Under the pieces are notes generated by a model. That model ran no database searches and was not told the origin of the DNA. It worked only from the letters and a program-made list of their open reading frames with translations. This document shows, piece by piece, positions 1-9,902 of a stretch of 64,000 nucleotides of DNA (within the stretch, counting starts at the first letter, position 1; each line of letters begins with the position of its first letter). This DNA comes from Yponomeuta sedellus. Its lineage: Eukaryota > Arthropoda > Insecta > Lepidoptera > Yponomeutidae. The position numbers and the translations under genes are program-made. The stretch spans positions 20,551,721 through 20,615,720 of the forward strand of contig OW203724.1 of NCBI GenBank assembly GCA_934045075.1, given 5' to 3'.

Positions 1-317
1 AGTTTAGTAAAAAAAACGAAACAATAATTAAAATTTCAATTTGGTTACAGAGCAAAACGGTTGCCCAATTAGAATTTCATTGCTTATTCAAATCGTAGCG
101 CCGCTTGGTCTGCGGGCGGGGGTGAATCTTTTGAGGATAAATTAATTTTCGATTTTTGTATATTTATTCAGGCTTGGCGTGGTAATTTTGCCCGAAATAC
201 CGCAAATATATTTTAGCTTCCTTCATATCTTTTGCTTTGTAATTACAAGTAAGTTATTTAAAATGTTAATTTAACTAAGCAAAGCTCAGACATCTCTAAG
301 AGGTAACTTTTGACTTA

Positions 318-451
318 CAAACCTATTTAGAGGCTAAAAATTTCACCCATGCCGGGATTCGAATCCCGCTATGGGTGAAATAATTAGCCTCTAAATAGGT
401 TTTTAAATTTGTCCTTAGCACGGGTTAGTGCATTAAAAATAAAAATAGTAC
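318..451 (+). mobile_element. SINE-A, short fold-back copy with TSD
   Basis: An inverted copy of the SINE-A tail (AACCTATTTAGAGGCT) meets the direct copy at a B-box-like core that is itself a perfect palindrome (GGGATTCGAATCCC). Most of the tRNA-like head is missing, so the two arms form one long hairpin. Flanks carry a 13 bp duplication with one mismatch: AACTTTTGACTTA at 305-317 and AACTTTTGATTTA at 452-464. The fold-back form was therefore probably inserted as one unit. Confidence 0.75.
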
Positions 452-713
452 AACTTTTGATTTATTTTTCACCAGGTGCTAAAATCCTGCTTCGATCCTT
501 TAATAGTTCATTGATTTGCTTAATTCTAATACTTTCTCATATTAAATAATACTTTTGCACTGAATGTTTTAAAACATACATTGAACCGTCGAAAGCTCAT
601 TGACCTTACTGAATTAGATTTAACATACTTATTTTAACCCTTTGAACCTTATCAACTTCAAATAAAGTAGAAAAGGGTTAGTTAGGTTAAGGGTTAGATC
701 ATATTTGATCGAT

Positions 714-870
714 CGGGTTCAATCCCCAGCTGGAGACACAAAAAACCCAGGTCTTGGATGTTTACATAATTGTGATGTCACCATTTCTGGTACTTACGAC
801 ACTGGGTATCCTTGTCTGGGGCCTAAACCAATGTATGTGCCAGTATGTAAATGGTATGTTATATTGTATT
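714..870 (+). mobile_element. SINE-B fragment (tRNA-like B box plus shared body)
   Basis: A B-box-like GGGTTCAATCCCC at 715-727 is followed by a body shared with 2127-2237. Shared blocks include AGGTCTTG, GATGTTTACAT and CAATGTATGTGCC. The A-box side is not recognisable here. The short open frame at 754-978 lies in this repeat and is not a credible gene. Confidence 0.5.
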
Positions 871-1118
871 AAATTTCCAAACCCAAAGCTGCATCAGCCA
901 TTGACTGAACTTTGTAACGTCAAAATTACAGGTAATCGCAGCAAATCAGTATCTCAAAGACGGGCATTGGCGAGTTGACGATCTTATGCGTGCACTCTAC
1001 TCAGTTGCATTAAGGACGACTTTGCAACAAAAAATTGATGATCAGCAGTTGAATGTAGCATTAACGGAGCGTTATATACGTACTGGGCCTTTCGGAGTCT
1101 ACGACAGAGGTTAGTTAG

Positions 1119-1770
1119 TGGACGTGGACGTAGTCTGAGCCCACGTCGTCTAGACGCCATCATCACAGTGCACTTTGATAAATGTTTCCACGGTTAAAAT
1201 CTCTTTTTTTCAAGCAGACTTTGATCGTGACAAAGTGGCTTGACATGAGAAAGCGACATGAAAACAAACAAGAATACCCACGGGAAAATTGGCGTCAAGG
1301 TGCATAGGATCGTCATATCGAGATGACGCCATTTTGAACTACACATTCAAGTGAACTTTGCGACGTGAACATAGTCTGAACCCACGTCGTTTAGACCCCG
1401 TCATGCAAATGCGCTTTCATACGACCAAATCTCCTTTTTTCAAGCAGACTTTGATCGTATCAAAGCTGCTTGAAGACAGTTGCTAAATAAAAACAAATAA
1501 AAAACGCATAGAAAGCAAGATGAAAACAAACAAGAATGACCAACGGGAAAATTGGCGTCGAGGTGCATAGAATCGGGAAGCCTATTAGTTCTGATTGAAA
1601 CCCGAACCGGGCATTCAGGGCCTGCTTGAAGAAGCTAAATAAAAACAAAAAAAAAACGCATAGAAAGCAAGATGAAAACAAACAAGAATGACCAACGGGA
1701 AAATTGGCGTCGAGGTGCATAGAATCGGGAAGCCTATTAGTTCTGATTGAAACCCGAACCGGGCATTCAG
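1119..1770. repeat. Nested tandem duplications
   Basis: A unit present at 1119-1245 recurs, diverged, at 1358-1465 (shared blocks CCCACGTCGT and CAAGCAGACTTTGATCGT). Next comes a near-identical duplication of about 150 bp: 1467-1618 and 1622-1770, both ending CGAACCGGGCATTCAG. A partial third relative sits at 1255-1310. The minus-strand open frames over this interval are duplicated by the repeat and show no known domain. Confidence 0.8.
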
Positions 1771-2052
1771 CTCCTGTGATTCATTAGGGCCTATTGCAAC
1801 CCGAGAGTCCCGTGAAATGCATGTGTTAGGGTGCTTACGTGCTCTGTAGACAAAGGGACGCGATTCAGGACTGTTGCTCTCGCTTTTGCCGCGCTGACGT
1901 AGTGCTGCATATGTACTCGTATAGAGTATTAAGCTTTGTGCCATTAATTCAAAAGCATGAAAAAGTTAACTTTATATTCCTCATAATCAGTGTCCATGAT
2001 AATAATCACAATAATTAACTAAATGAACATAATATAACATTTACATCTACAG

Positions 2053-2237
2053 GCGTAGCGGTAACGCACCTGCCTACTACGCAAGAGGTCCCGGGTTCGA
2101 ACCCGGCTAAGGAGAAAAAAAATAAACCCTAGGTCTTGCGATGTTTACATGTTTGTGATGTAATTGTTTTCTGATTCCCAAAACATAGGGTATCCTAGTG
2201 TGGAGCCAGAAGCAATGTATGTGCCTGAATGTAAATT
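2053..2237 (+). mobile_element. SINE-B with tRNA-like head
   Basis: Positions 2053-2112 look like a tRNA promoter region: GTAGCGGTAACGCACCTG resembles an A box and D arm, and CCGGGTTCGAACCCGG is a well-paired T arm with B box. An A-rich spacer and the body shared with 745-870 follow. The acceptor stem is poor, so this is a tRNA-derived SINE rather than a tRNA gene. Confidence 0.6.
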
Positions 2238-2942
2238 TATAGTTTCTGCTTTTGCTAAAACATAATTTTTAATCTATTATATTTCTAAGTAATCGATTTC
2301 TGCCAATCACGGCCGTTTTGGAAAAAATGCCTAAAAGCCCTACAGCTTGGAACCTAGGGTCTTGTCAGTAGGTTAGGTTAGGTTAGGTAAATAGAACTTC
2401 TATATTTATTGAGATTTATGACGCTCACTTTTTCCCAAAGACGCGTTATAAAAGAAAACGTGTTTTTTTTTCATTGGTGGCTACGGAACTACAGGGTGCT
2501 ACTACAGTGTCGTCTGTAGAAAATCGTGAGTAAGGGTACAACCTATTTTCCACTTTTTATTTCTATCATACTCCAGTTTCTAACACCTCGTTCCACTGTA
2601 CTGATACTTCAGTGAAACACACGTTCAAAGCACTCGTTACCTTTTCAGCGCTGCTGGACCAATACCCTATTTATGTTACGCAGAGCACCCTGTCAAATTA
2701 AACCAGCATAAGTAGACCTAGCCGTATAAACTAATGAAACTCTAGCTATTTACTCGCCAACCTATAGAGTAGAATTACTCTTTTGTTTGCAACGTGAATA
2801 GATTGGCACGGACTATGCCAATTAGTCCGTCACGGTAATACGATATTTGGAGTATTGCATTTCAAACTATGCGGGAGAAATCATAGCGCTACGGTAGAAG
2901 ATTGGCTTCACATTCGAGCGGACGTAAAATGTTTCAATGGTT
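2238..2942. other. No gene seen; short TTAGG run
   Basis: AT-rich sequence without a supported coding region. About four tandem TTAGG units lie at 2369-2389, matching the usual insect telomere motif, but the run is far too short to be a telomere. Confidence 0.5.
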
Positions 2943-2943
2943 T

Positions 2944-3213
2944 AAAAACCTACTTAGAGGCTAAAAATTTCACCCATGCCGGGATTCGAACCCGCAACCT
3001 CTGGCTATCCGTGCCAGCGCTCTTCCAATTGAGCTAATGGGCGACATTCCTGACATTCCATTCTTCCATTAGCTCAATTGGAAGAGCGCTGGCACGGATA
3101 GCCAGAGATTGCGGGTTCGAATCCCGGCATGGGTGAAATTTTTAGCCTCTAAGTAGGTTTTTAAATTTGTCCTTAGCACGGGTTAGTGCCATTAAAAATA
3201 AAAATAGTGTAAT
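2944..3213. mobile_element. SINE-A, head-to-head inverted copy
   Basis: A minus-oriented copy (tail fragment plus tRNA-like head, 2944-3043) faces a plus-oriented copy (3064-3213) across about 20 bp, giving an inverted repeat with arms of about 100 bp. The tRNA-like part has a D arm (TAGCTCAATTGGAAGAGC), an anticodon stem CTGGC/GCCAG with loop ACGGATA, and a B box GGTTCGAATCC. Position 33 of the loop is C, not T, so it is not a normal tRNA. The flanks (2930-2943 and 3214-3227) match at 12 of 14 positions and look like one TSD. Confidence 0.75.
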
Positions 3214-3276
3214 GTTTTAATGGCTTTGTTTTCTAAGTTACGTACTATCACAGTTGCGCATCACTATTGAATTTTT

Positions 3277-3578
3277 TTCTGGGGCAAGAGTTTTTTCCTA
3301 CATCGCAGCAAGGTTAGGCCATTCTCCACCACTGGGGTCAAGTACAAGTTGGTGCAGGATTGTAAGGTAGTGGCGGGCCTTACTGTCCGAAGTTATCAAG
3401 CCGCCCATAAGGCCTCTGACATGGCTTAACGTGACTTGCGAAGCACGGAAGCGCTCGGAAAGAAAGCCACTAGCGGTAGTCACGGGACGGTCACCCATCC
3501 TGCACCTGACCGCGCCTGTTGTTGCTTAGCTCAAGTAATTGATTCCAATCACTCGGTTCGACTGGGCCACGAGCGCTT
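3277..3578 (-). mobile_element. 5S-derived SINE copy
   Basis: Read on the minus strand, the head starts with AAGCGCTCGTGGCC and continues through the 5S-like blocks to the CTGGGG tail. About 40 bases present in other copies are missing between two GGCTTAACG repeats, as expected for a slippage deletion. Open frames across it on both strands (3298-3498, 3436-3621) are by-products of the repeat. Confidence 0.75.
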
Positions 3579-5080
3579 CAACGACATTCAGCAAACCGAA
3601 TCTTTTTGTTTAAATGATTAATGATTTATTTCATACACTCTCCCGGAGAGAAAACCCGTGCCTTCAAGTGGGGCGATTTTTTTATATTTTTTTAAAGAAC
3701 AACTTCTCGTTTTCATATTTTTTATCATCTATCTATTTAAGCTACAATAATTTCCTCAAATCACTACAAGAGACCGAGCTTTTAGTTGTATTTGACACTA
3801 TTTCCCAGAATTTGGTTATTTCTTTGCTTATTTGTTTTTCTATGGGGAAAATGTTCCCGATCCCTGACTCGGTTTTACAATAAAACTGCACATTTTGTAG
3901 CACCGCGGTTTTATCTGTGGGTGGATTAACATCATCGAGCATTGTGCAAACAAGCGTGTATCCAATGGACTCACATAACCAGACTAGAAAACATTTGGTT
4001 CTTTTATTATTGTTTATTGTTGTAATCCTGAGCTCATATCAGTAAAGTTTTAAGCAGAAGCATTTACTGAGTTTCGCCATTTGATTATTGCATTAATTTT
4101 AACTTTTAATTTAATATTGCATGTTATAAAATCGGTCACACTTGCATCTTAATATTTCTAATTTCGTAGTTAGTTTAATAGGTTTCATTTTGCATTGTTT
4201 TGATGCTAATTGTTTATTCTGTTTTTTAGGTTTGATTTCACCCAAATGTTTTAGTGAATTTTAGTGTTGTGTATAAATAAAGCTTATCATTAATCTTATC
4301 TAAGAAAAACCGCCTATATAACATTCATGCAGTTTTGAGAAACCAGTGATTTGAAAAAACAAAAAAAAATAAAGGTACACGCAGCACATGTCAATGTATG
4401 GATTGATATCAGGTTACTATTATAGCTGGATAGGTATGGAATTTATTATCATACCAGGATCAGGGTCTCTAATTGAGGACCTCTTTAGACTCATTATTAT
4501 AAGGATCCGTTGCCTTCCCTTATAGTTTTGCCATCTTCGTCCATTCACCAGTTGGTCTATCTGTCTGTTTTCCGTGGCTTAGTCCAAGGACAATTCAGCG
4601 TATTGCTGAAGCCACTTGAATTTTATTGAAAAATAATAAAAAAAAGACAAATTAAAGGCTCCTCCATTCTCCGTAAAAAGGAAAGATTTTTATTTTCTCT
4701 TTTACCTCTTATTGTAACGTATTATTGGATTATTCGTTCAAAATAGTTTTGCTTCGAGATTTTGTTTTTTTATTTTTTGTTACAGTGGAGCATCCCACCT
4801 TATCCGGGCTAAACGGTTGTTTGTAGATACGTAAAAAAACGCAGTGGCAGATACAATTGAGTTAAAGGGTAACTGTTATTACTATTCAAAGCAGGCCTTA
4901 CAAGTTAAAAAATAATAGTGGATATTCAAAGAATTTGTACGTGGTTTTCCTATTGATAGTAGAAAAACTTCCTAGAGTTGAATAGCAATCAAAAACCTGC
5001 GCGTAGCTCGACATACACATGGCTGGTTTTTTAGACGTTGTTTTCCATAACTATTACTTGTATATTTTATAATTGCAATT
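3579..5080. other. AT-rich, no supported gene
   Basis: No long or conserved open frame and no convincing repeat was recognised. The open frames at 3614-3883 and 3742-3942 overlap on opposite strands and resemble nothing I know. Confidence 0.5.
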
Positions 5081-5330
5081 TTCACTCCGGCGCCGCCAGC
5101 GGCCAACTAGCCGTCATCATTTGGACGCTACTTGCCGCATCGCACGGCAAATGGCGTCCTAAGTGCCGTCTGTCCGTCGGTTAGTTGCCGTTAATTATTC
5201 ATTTGCCGTAACGCCTCCGTTATTTACGAGTGGACGGCTCGCTTGCGCTACGCTCGGCGGCCGACGCGCTACGCCATGCTACGGCGTAGTAAGTCTACGC
5301 CGTAGCACCGTAGAAGCTGCGATGTTTTGA
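5081..5330. repeat. CpG-rich patch with perfect hairpin
   Basis: A GC- and CpG-rich island in otherwise AT-rich DNA. At 5278-5306 a 12 bp perfect stem (GCTACGGCGTAG / CTACGCCGTAGC) encloses a 5-base loop. Short words such as CTACGC and GGCAA recur nearby. It could be a degenerate MITE; no flanking duplication was found. Confidence 0.55.
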
Positions 5331-5702
5331 GAGCCGAGTTGTGATGGTGATTTTGGCGTTTATACAATCATTTCAGAGTAGCGCTTAACGCGTGCCATAT
5401 AAGAACGAATTTCCAATTAGTGGCTCTTCATAAACAGTTGTTAAGAACATAAAATTCAAACATTGACGACGCAACAACTTTGTCGTCACAACTCAACTAA
5501 TAGGTTAGGTGGACAACTAATGCGGATGCAAGCAAATTAGTTTTTTTCCGTAAGTATTGTATTTATCATGTTAAAGTTATTATTAGTAATATGCACGTCA
5601 TCATGGCAAAGCCGAAAGAGAAAATTCAATTCATAACTATGTAAATTATAAGTTACATTATCGAAACTCTACTTCTTCCACACAAACCGGGACAAATTGA
5701 GA

Positions 5703-5832
5703 CTTCCGATAATTGGGTGAAATTCTGATACCGAAAGTCCGATCGTTATCAACCCTTGTATGTCCCCACTGCTGGGGCACGGGTCTCTATTGAAAGTCCG
5801 ATAATTGGGTGAAATTCCGATACCAAAAGCCC
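5703..5832. repeat. Local duplication split by a 5S-SINE tail fragment
   Basis: A unit of about 40 bp (CCGATAATTGGGTGAAATTC and following bases) occurs at 5705-5740 and again at 5797-5830. Between them, 5746-5788 is the terminal tail of the 5S-derived SINE in minus orientation (TATCAACCCTTGTATGTCCC through GGGTCTCT). The repeats are longer than a usual SINE TSD. Confidence 0.6.
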
Positions 5833-6862
5833 ATGTTGCATTAGTTGCACCATATAGCTTTAGTTAAAAGACGATTTGAATGTGAAAGTTTCAGTGTTGT
5901 TGCTAAAACTAAATTAAGATTCTATTAACTTTGCCATTATTAATTTTATTATTTTCATCGTCAAGAGTGCGGCCAACCCAAATGCTCAGAGCGGGGTGCT
6001 ATTATCAAGCTATTACAGTTGACTGCGTTTTACGGAAACCGCTTCCAAATTGTACCCTTAGGCTACTACTCTGAAACAATCCTGAATCTCAGATTCTCGA
6101 AAAAGTACTCCGACAATGAAGAAACGAGAACTCGAAAATACATTAAATGCATCAGTGTTCAAAACAATTAAAGGTCTAGCCTACAGCGCGCATCCAAAGT
6201 AGACACCCAGGAACATTTCCTGACACCTTCCAAACTAACTAAAACCGTACCGAAATGGACTTTGCGTTGCTGTAATAAGGTTCGTTATTGAAGTGCCGAA
6301 TAAAGGCGGCGGATGCGTAGATTATTTTATCGCTAGAGTAGCCATAATTTGTGAAGTCGCTCCTCGGGCGGGAGGACAGCATAAATCCTCATCAGAGCTC
6401 GGAACACTAGGAAACTAGAGGCATAAAAGGTTCCTTAGGAACCTTAAAACGTGTTATAATACTAGAAAAATAAATTTTCGTCAAAATGTTGTCGATACTG
6501 ATACATTAAATTCTATCAATTTACCTGTGTTCTTAAGTTAAGAAACATCTGTGTAATTTCCATTTTTATGTACAATAAACGGTTCTCTATCAATTATCAA
6601 ATTTGAATTAATAATACGTTCCGTAGATAAACTCAACCAGAACCTACCTAAACTCACCTTAGGCCCACTTGCGTCAACCCGGGTTAGCTCATTTAAGTCC
6701 ACCACATTGCAATTGTAAACTATACCGTTGTGCATAGTGTAATAAATAAATATATGAAGTCGGTAACCTTTCATTGCATTGAAGCAATCGTTGAGCGAGA
6801 ATCCGGGGAAGAAATATCATTAATTTTCCTCGTCACCATTTTACTATAATAGACTCGTAACA
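5833..6862. other. No supported gene
   Basis: The only open frame of note (6538-6774, minus) has no recognised domain. I searched by eye for upstream exons of the NDUFA6-like gene and found none. Confidence 0.45.
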
Positions 6863-7202
6863 ATCCAATTTTAATTCGGCAAGACCAAGGAACTATCGCA
6901 AACGTAGGATCCGGTCATCAGGAAGTGTTCGAGTGGAAAAATGTCGCATGGCTTATCGTCAGACATTGTCAGTGTAGTGTGTCGCAACACTAATAGTGAT
7001 TTGTGATGGCTGATTGAGGGTAGTCTGAAACCTTGTCAGCCGAAGATGCGAACGGGTGCCAACCATGAGTCTTTTCGTGACCACGATGACTGTAACGTCG
7101 TCGAAACGTCGAGGTAAAATAGCAATAAATTACTACGCAATTAAGTCCCGAAAATATTCTAACTATGTGTATAAGTCGTGAAAGTTTAAAATATGTTAAG
7201 AC
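6863..7202 (+). mobile_element. Penelope-like element PLE2, 3' fragment
   Basis: This is the end of a GIY-YIG open frame (decayed) plus the terminal repeat of PLE2. The hallmark is a 6 bp hairpin GATGAC/GTCGTC region at 7085-7102 followed at once by GAAACGTCG. The element ends near CGAAAATATTCT and runs into a 38 nt module (CTATGTGTATAAGTCGTGAA). In other copies that module sits at the opposite end in inverted orientation. Confidence 0.7.
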
Positions 7203-7456
7203 CAAGGAAAACTTGAGATAAGGAATTGCTTTTCTATTTAATTTCAAGAGAAAAAGATCTTAGTGGGTTGGACGGACCCACAGACATACAAACATTGCAG
7301 GCATGTAATAAAAGTGTCAAAAAAGTACAATAAAAAAAAATGCTTCAGCGCTTTGTCTTAACCAGCTTGTAAGCCTTTGCTATGCCTCAAATACAGAAAG
7401 TACTATCATTACGGTTGGTTGTGTAGATGTGTAAATTTGTAAATGTAAAAAATCAG

Positions 7457-7707
7457 GGGATCAATGCAGGGACAAACTAAAGGAGTTATTTATGAAGCAC
7501 AAGGATGTTAGCGATATCAGAGTCATTGATATGCTGGTTATAAAGGGAAGTCAAATGAAGCTAAAAGAGTGTGTCAACCTTTGGAAGCAAACGGGGCATG
7601 TTATGACATACTTCAAGCCCACAGCAGAACCTAAGCCCAAAGACTTTCTTTCCAAATTTTTCACCGGCAATGACTTAATTACCCTCAATAGATTGTTGTA
7701 TCAATAG
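7457..7707 (+). CDS. NDUFA6/B14-like (complex I LYR subunit) C-terminal exon or gene fragment
   Basis: The reading frame from 7457 contains QCRDKLKE, DIRVIDMLVIKG and KPKDFLSKF. These are characteristic of NDUFA6 (B14), an accessory LYR-family subunit of mitochondrial complex I that works with the acyl carrier protein at the matrix arm. The frame is open for about 84 codons to a TAG at 7705-7707, and the first in-frame ATG is 7492. Similarity begins exactly after an AG (7455-7456), consistent with a splice acceptor and a last coding exon; upstream in-frame codons no longer match. The N-terminal part with the LYR motif was not found in the window. One residue is inserted in the VIKG-QM region relative to the usual family sequence, and the C-terminus has about 10 unusual residues. 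It may be a real terminal exon or a decayed copy. I am confident of the homology, less so of function. Confidence 0.7.
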
Positions 7708-7920
7708 TTATCAATATTTATGAATTTATGACCAAGAGCTTGCCGATAAACTATACTAGCAGTTTGGCACATTCAGCTCATTACATTATTTTTTATGTGT
7801 ATTAAAATAGCGGTGTATTCCTTATAGTTTATTTGCTGTAAATAATAAGTATAAACAAAACTTTTGTTTTAAAAATGTGTCACAACGCTATTACTTGATG
7901 ACATGATGGTGGTATGGTTT

Positions 7921-7968
7921 GGGACCCACCCTACCACCAGGGGTAGGGCTAGTGGTATGGTGGGTCCG
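7921..7968. repeat. Inverted repeat
   Basis: GGGACCCACCCTACCAC (7921-7937) pairs with GTGGTATGGTGGGTCCG (7952-7968) at 15 of 17 positions across a 14-base loop. It lies just outside the left end of the MITE that starts at 7981. Confidence 0.6.
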
Positions 7969-8014
7969 CAGTGATTGTCTCTTAGGCTGATATTCAGAAA
8001 CACAGCGTTGAGCT

Positions 8015-8637
8015 CTCTGTTACAGAGGGCACACCGAATCTGCGACAAGGACCATCTAACTGCGGAACTCCAGCATGTCAAACGAGTACTTCGTGCAAAC
8101 AAGCTGCAAGTTCCGCGTGTCCGTCGCGGAGGACGTGTCAAACCGGACACAGTCGAGCGAGTTCCAGCCTACCTGCCTTTCGTGAGAGGAGTGACTGACA
8201 AAATTGGGAGTATTTTGAAACGCGCCTCAATCAGAACCATCTACCAGCCGCCAAGAAAGATACACCAATTCATGCGAAGTGTCAAGCACAGGATTCCCTT
8301 ACAAGAGGCAGGAGTATACAAGCTTGACTGTGAATGTGGTTCCTCGTACATTGGTCAAACGAAGCGTACCATAGCTGAGCGGGTGAAGGAACATATCGCT
8401 GATGTGAAACATAAGCGCTCTGGTAGATCTGCAGTCAGCGAGCATACACTTAGCGGTACCAACCACTTTATACATTTCGATAAAGTTAAAGTTCTAGCCC
8501 GAGAAGACCGTTTCTTCCCTAGAATGATACGTGAGGCAATAGAGATCCGCCGGCATCCAAATTTTAATAGAGATCGTGGTTGGAACATACCGGTAGCATG
8601 GGAACCAGTGCTTAAGTGCATGAGACCCCCTTGCTAG
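8015..8637 (+). pseudogene. Penelope-type GIY-YIG endonuclease, C-terminal part
   Basis: This is the C-terminal region of a Penelope-like reverse transcriptase-endonuclease. The GIY-YIG module nicks target DNA to prime integration. A linker with AHRICDKDHL and YLPFVRG...IGSILKR leads to the nuclease core YKLDCECGSSYIGQTKRTIA at about 8317-8376. Downstream come the conserved VKEH, the catalytic-region REAIEIRRHPNFNRD and a terminal WEPVLK. The frame is open to TAG at 8635-8637. It stays open upstream to 7975, but those 13 codons belong to the host MITE, and the frame there starts at TTG, so the native start is gone. The RT domain is absent, so it cannot act alone. Confidence 0.85.
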
Positions 8638-8900
8638 AAGTGTGACTGTAGAATAAATAATAAAAAATCAATTTAATTTCAATTAATAATCGGTATCTTT
8701 AAGTTCATATAAAGTAATTAGTTTATAAATTTAATTTTAACTTCAATTGCTAATAATCAATATTGTTGACTTTATATAAAAAATAATTGGTTTGTCTATT
8801 TTGGAACGTAACTTCATAATTTACTTTTGTAATTTTTGCCGAGGGTAGTAAACTAACCGTTAATGATTTCTAAAAGACACCTGTCACCTCAGTCATCCGG

Positions 8901-8935
8901 GACCACGGCACCTGAAAAAGTGCCGAAACGTTGGA
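8901..8935 (+). promoter_or_regulatory. PLE1 terminal hairpin followed by GAAACGTTG
   Basis: The stem GGCAC (8907-8911) pairs with GTGCC (8920-8924) around an 8-base loop, directly followed by GAAACG. The same layout, preceded by GACCACG, occurs in PLE2. In many Penelope-like elements this place holds a hammerhead ribozyme. Here the GAAA element is present, but no CUGANGA core is positioned to complete it. Confidence 0.55.
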
Positions 8936-9902
8936 AAATTGTAAAAATGTAATAAACGAGCATAAATCCGTATAAAAACAGTTTTAATTATGTCTACTGC
9001 TCGTGTTAACCTTAGAAAATACTATACAGCGTTGAGCTACACTTAACTTGAACCAAGCTGAGCATCGGTTGGGCAAACTCAACGAAGACTCAAGAATTTT
9101 GTATTCACAGTCAAACTCAGCTAAGCCAAGCTTAACTTACTCGAGCGTGTAATATGTGGTACAGTTTTTGACGTTACCGGTTGCCAATTGCCAATTCAGG
9201 TCTCAATTTCATCCTCAGAGATAGCCTGAATGGCGATAAATTGCCTAATCTGGCAACACTGATTGTGAATAAAAAAAAAAGGTTACTTCACAACAAATAA
9301 GTTAGATTTCTGGAATTGCTGACAGGTGTCGCCACTTTCTTCGTCATTGCCACCTTGAGTTTGAGCTAAGTCGCCGAAATGCACTACTCAGTCTCAGCTT
9401 AGCTTGCGCTCAATTTTTGGTATCTCAAACTCACTGTGAATACCAAATATCCCTGAGACTTTCATTTTGACAGTTGGAAGACCCGGACTCACATTGAGCT
9501 CACGCTCATAATCGTTTCTGAATATCGGCCTAAGTGTGGTTTGTTTTTTTATGTCATCTTTTGAATAAATATAAAAAAAAGGGTCCGGTTAGGATATTTT
9601 ACGGACGAGACCTTAATAAAGTAGACCCTGTCCTATTCTTCACTTGTCGAGATATCTCGAGTCACCTGTCAGAGTCGGTTATTATGAGTCAGTGGCTCGC
9701 AGAGTGGAGATCCTTGTCACTCGTAAAGTGTACGGAAATACACGTGAATTTCTTGCTGAAAATAACTCGACATTGTTCGTGAAGCGACTTATTTCGCTGT
9801 GTTTGTAGATGTATGGAGGTGGGCGTAGGTAAATTGGTATAAAATTTTGACTGAAGATCTATTTCTGTCATGTCTCTCATTTTGTTTAACTTAATTTACT
9901 TT

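Larger units (their letters stand above)
8015..9025 (+). mobile_element. Penelope-like element PLE1, 5'-truncated, with 13 bp TSD
   Basis: This insertion is bounded by a perfect 13 bp duplication, ACAGCGTTGAGCT, at 8002-8014 and 9026-9038. It carries the C-terminal linker and GIY-YIG nuclease of a Penelope-type reverse transcriptase. An AT-rich stretch and the terminal repeat follow, with its hairpin-GAAACGTTG motif and the end CTTAGAAAATACTAT. The reverse transcriptase core is missing, a truncation typical of this class. Confidence 0.85.
7981..9534. mobile_element. TIR element (MITE) split by a PLE1 insertion
   Basis: The left end CTTAGGCTGATATTCAGAAA (7981-8000) and the reverse complement of the right end (9515-9534) match except for one base. 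The similarity continues inward to GAGCT. Removing the Penelope insertion (8015-9025 plus one TSD copy) leaves about 530 bp with matching TIRs and no coding potential. The interior is rich in GAGCT/AGCTT words. The superfamily cannot be named because I see no clear TSD. Confidence 0.7.

Noticed and set aside
3063..3135. A tRNA gene at the SINE-A heads
   Set aside because: The clover-leaf is nearly complete, but the anticodon loop has C at position 33, the acceptor stem is short, and the unit recurs many times with a fixed SINE tail and TSDs.
8901..8935. A canonical hammerhead ribozyme in PLE1
   Set aside because: GAAA and a following stem are present, but no CUGANGA core is in the right place; kept only as a possible divergent structure.
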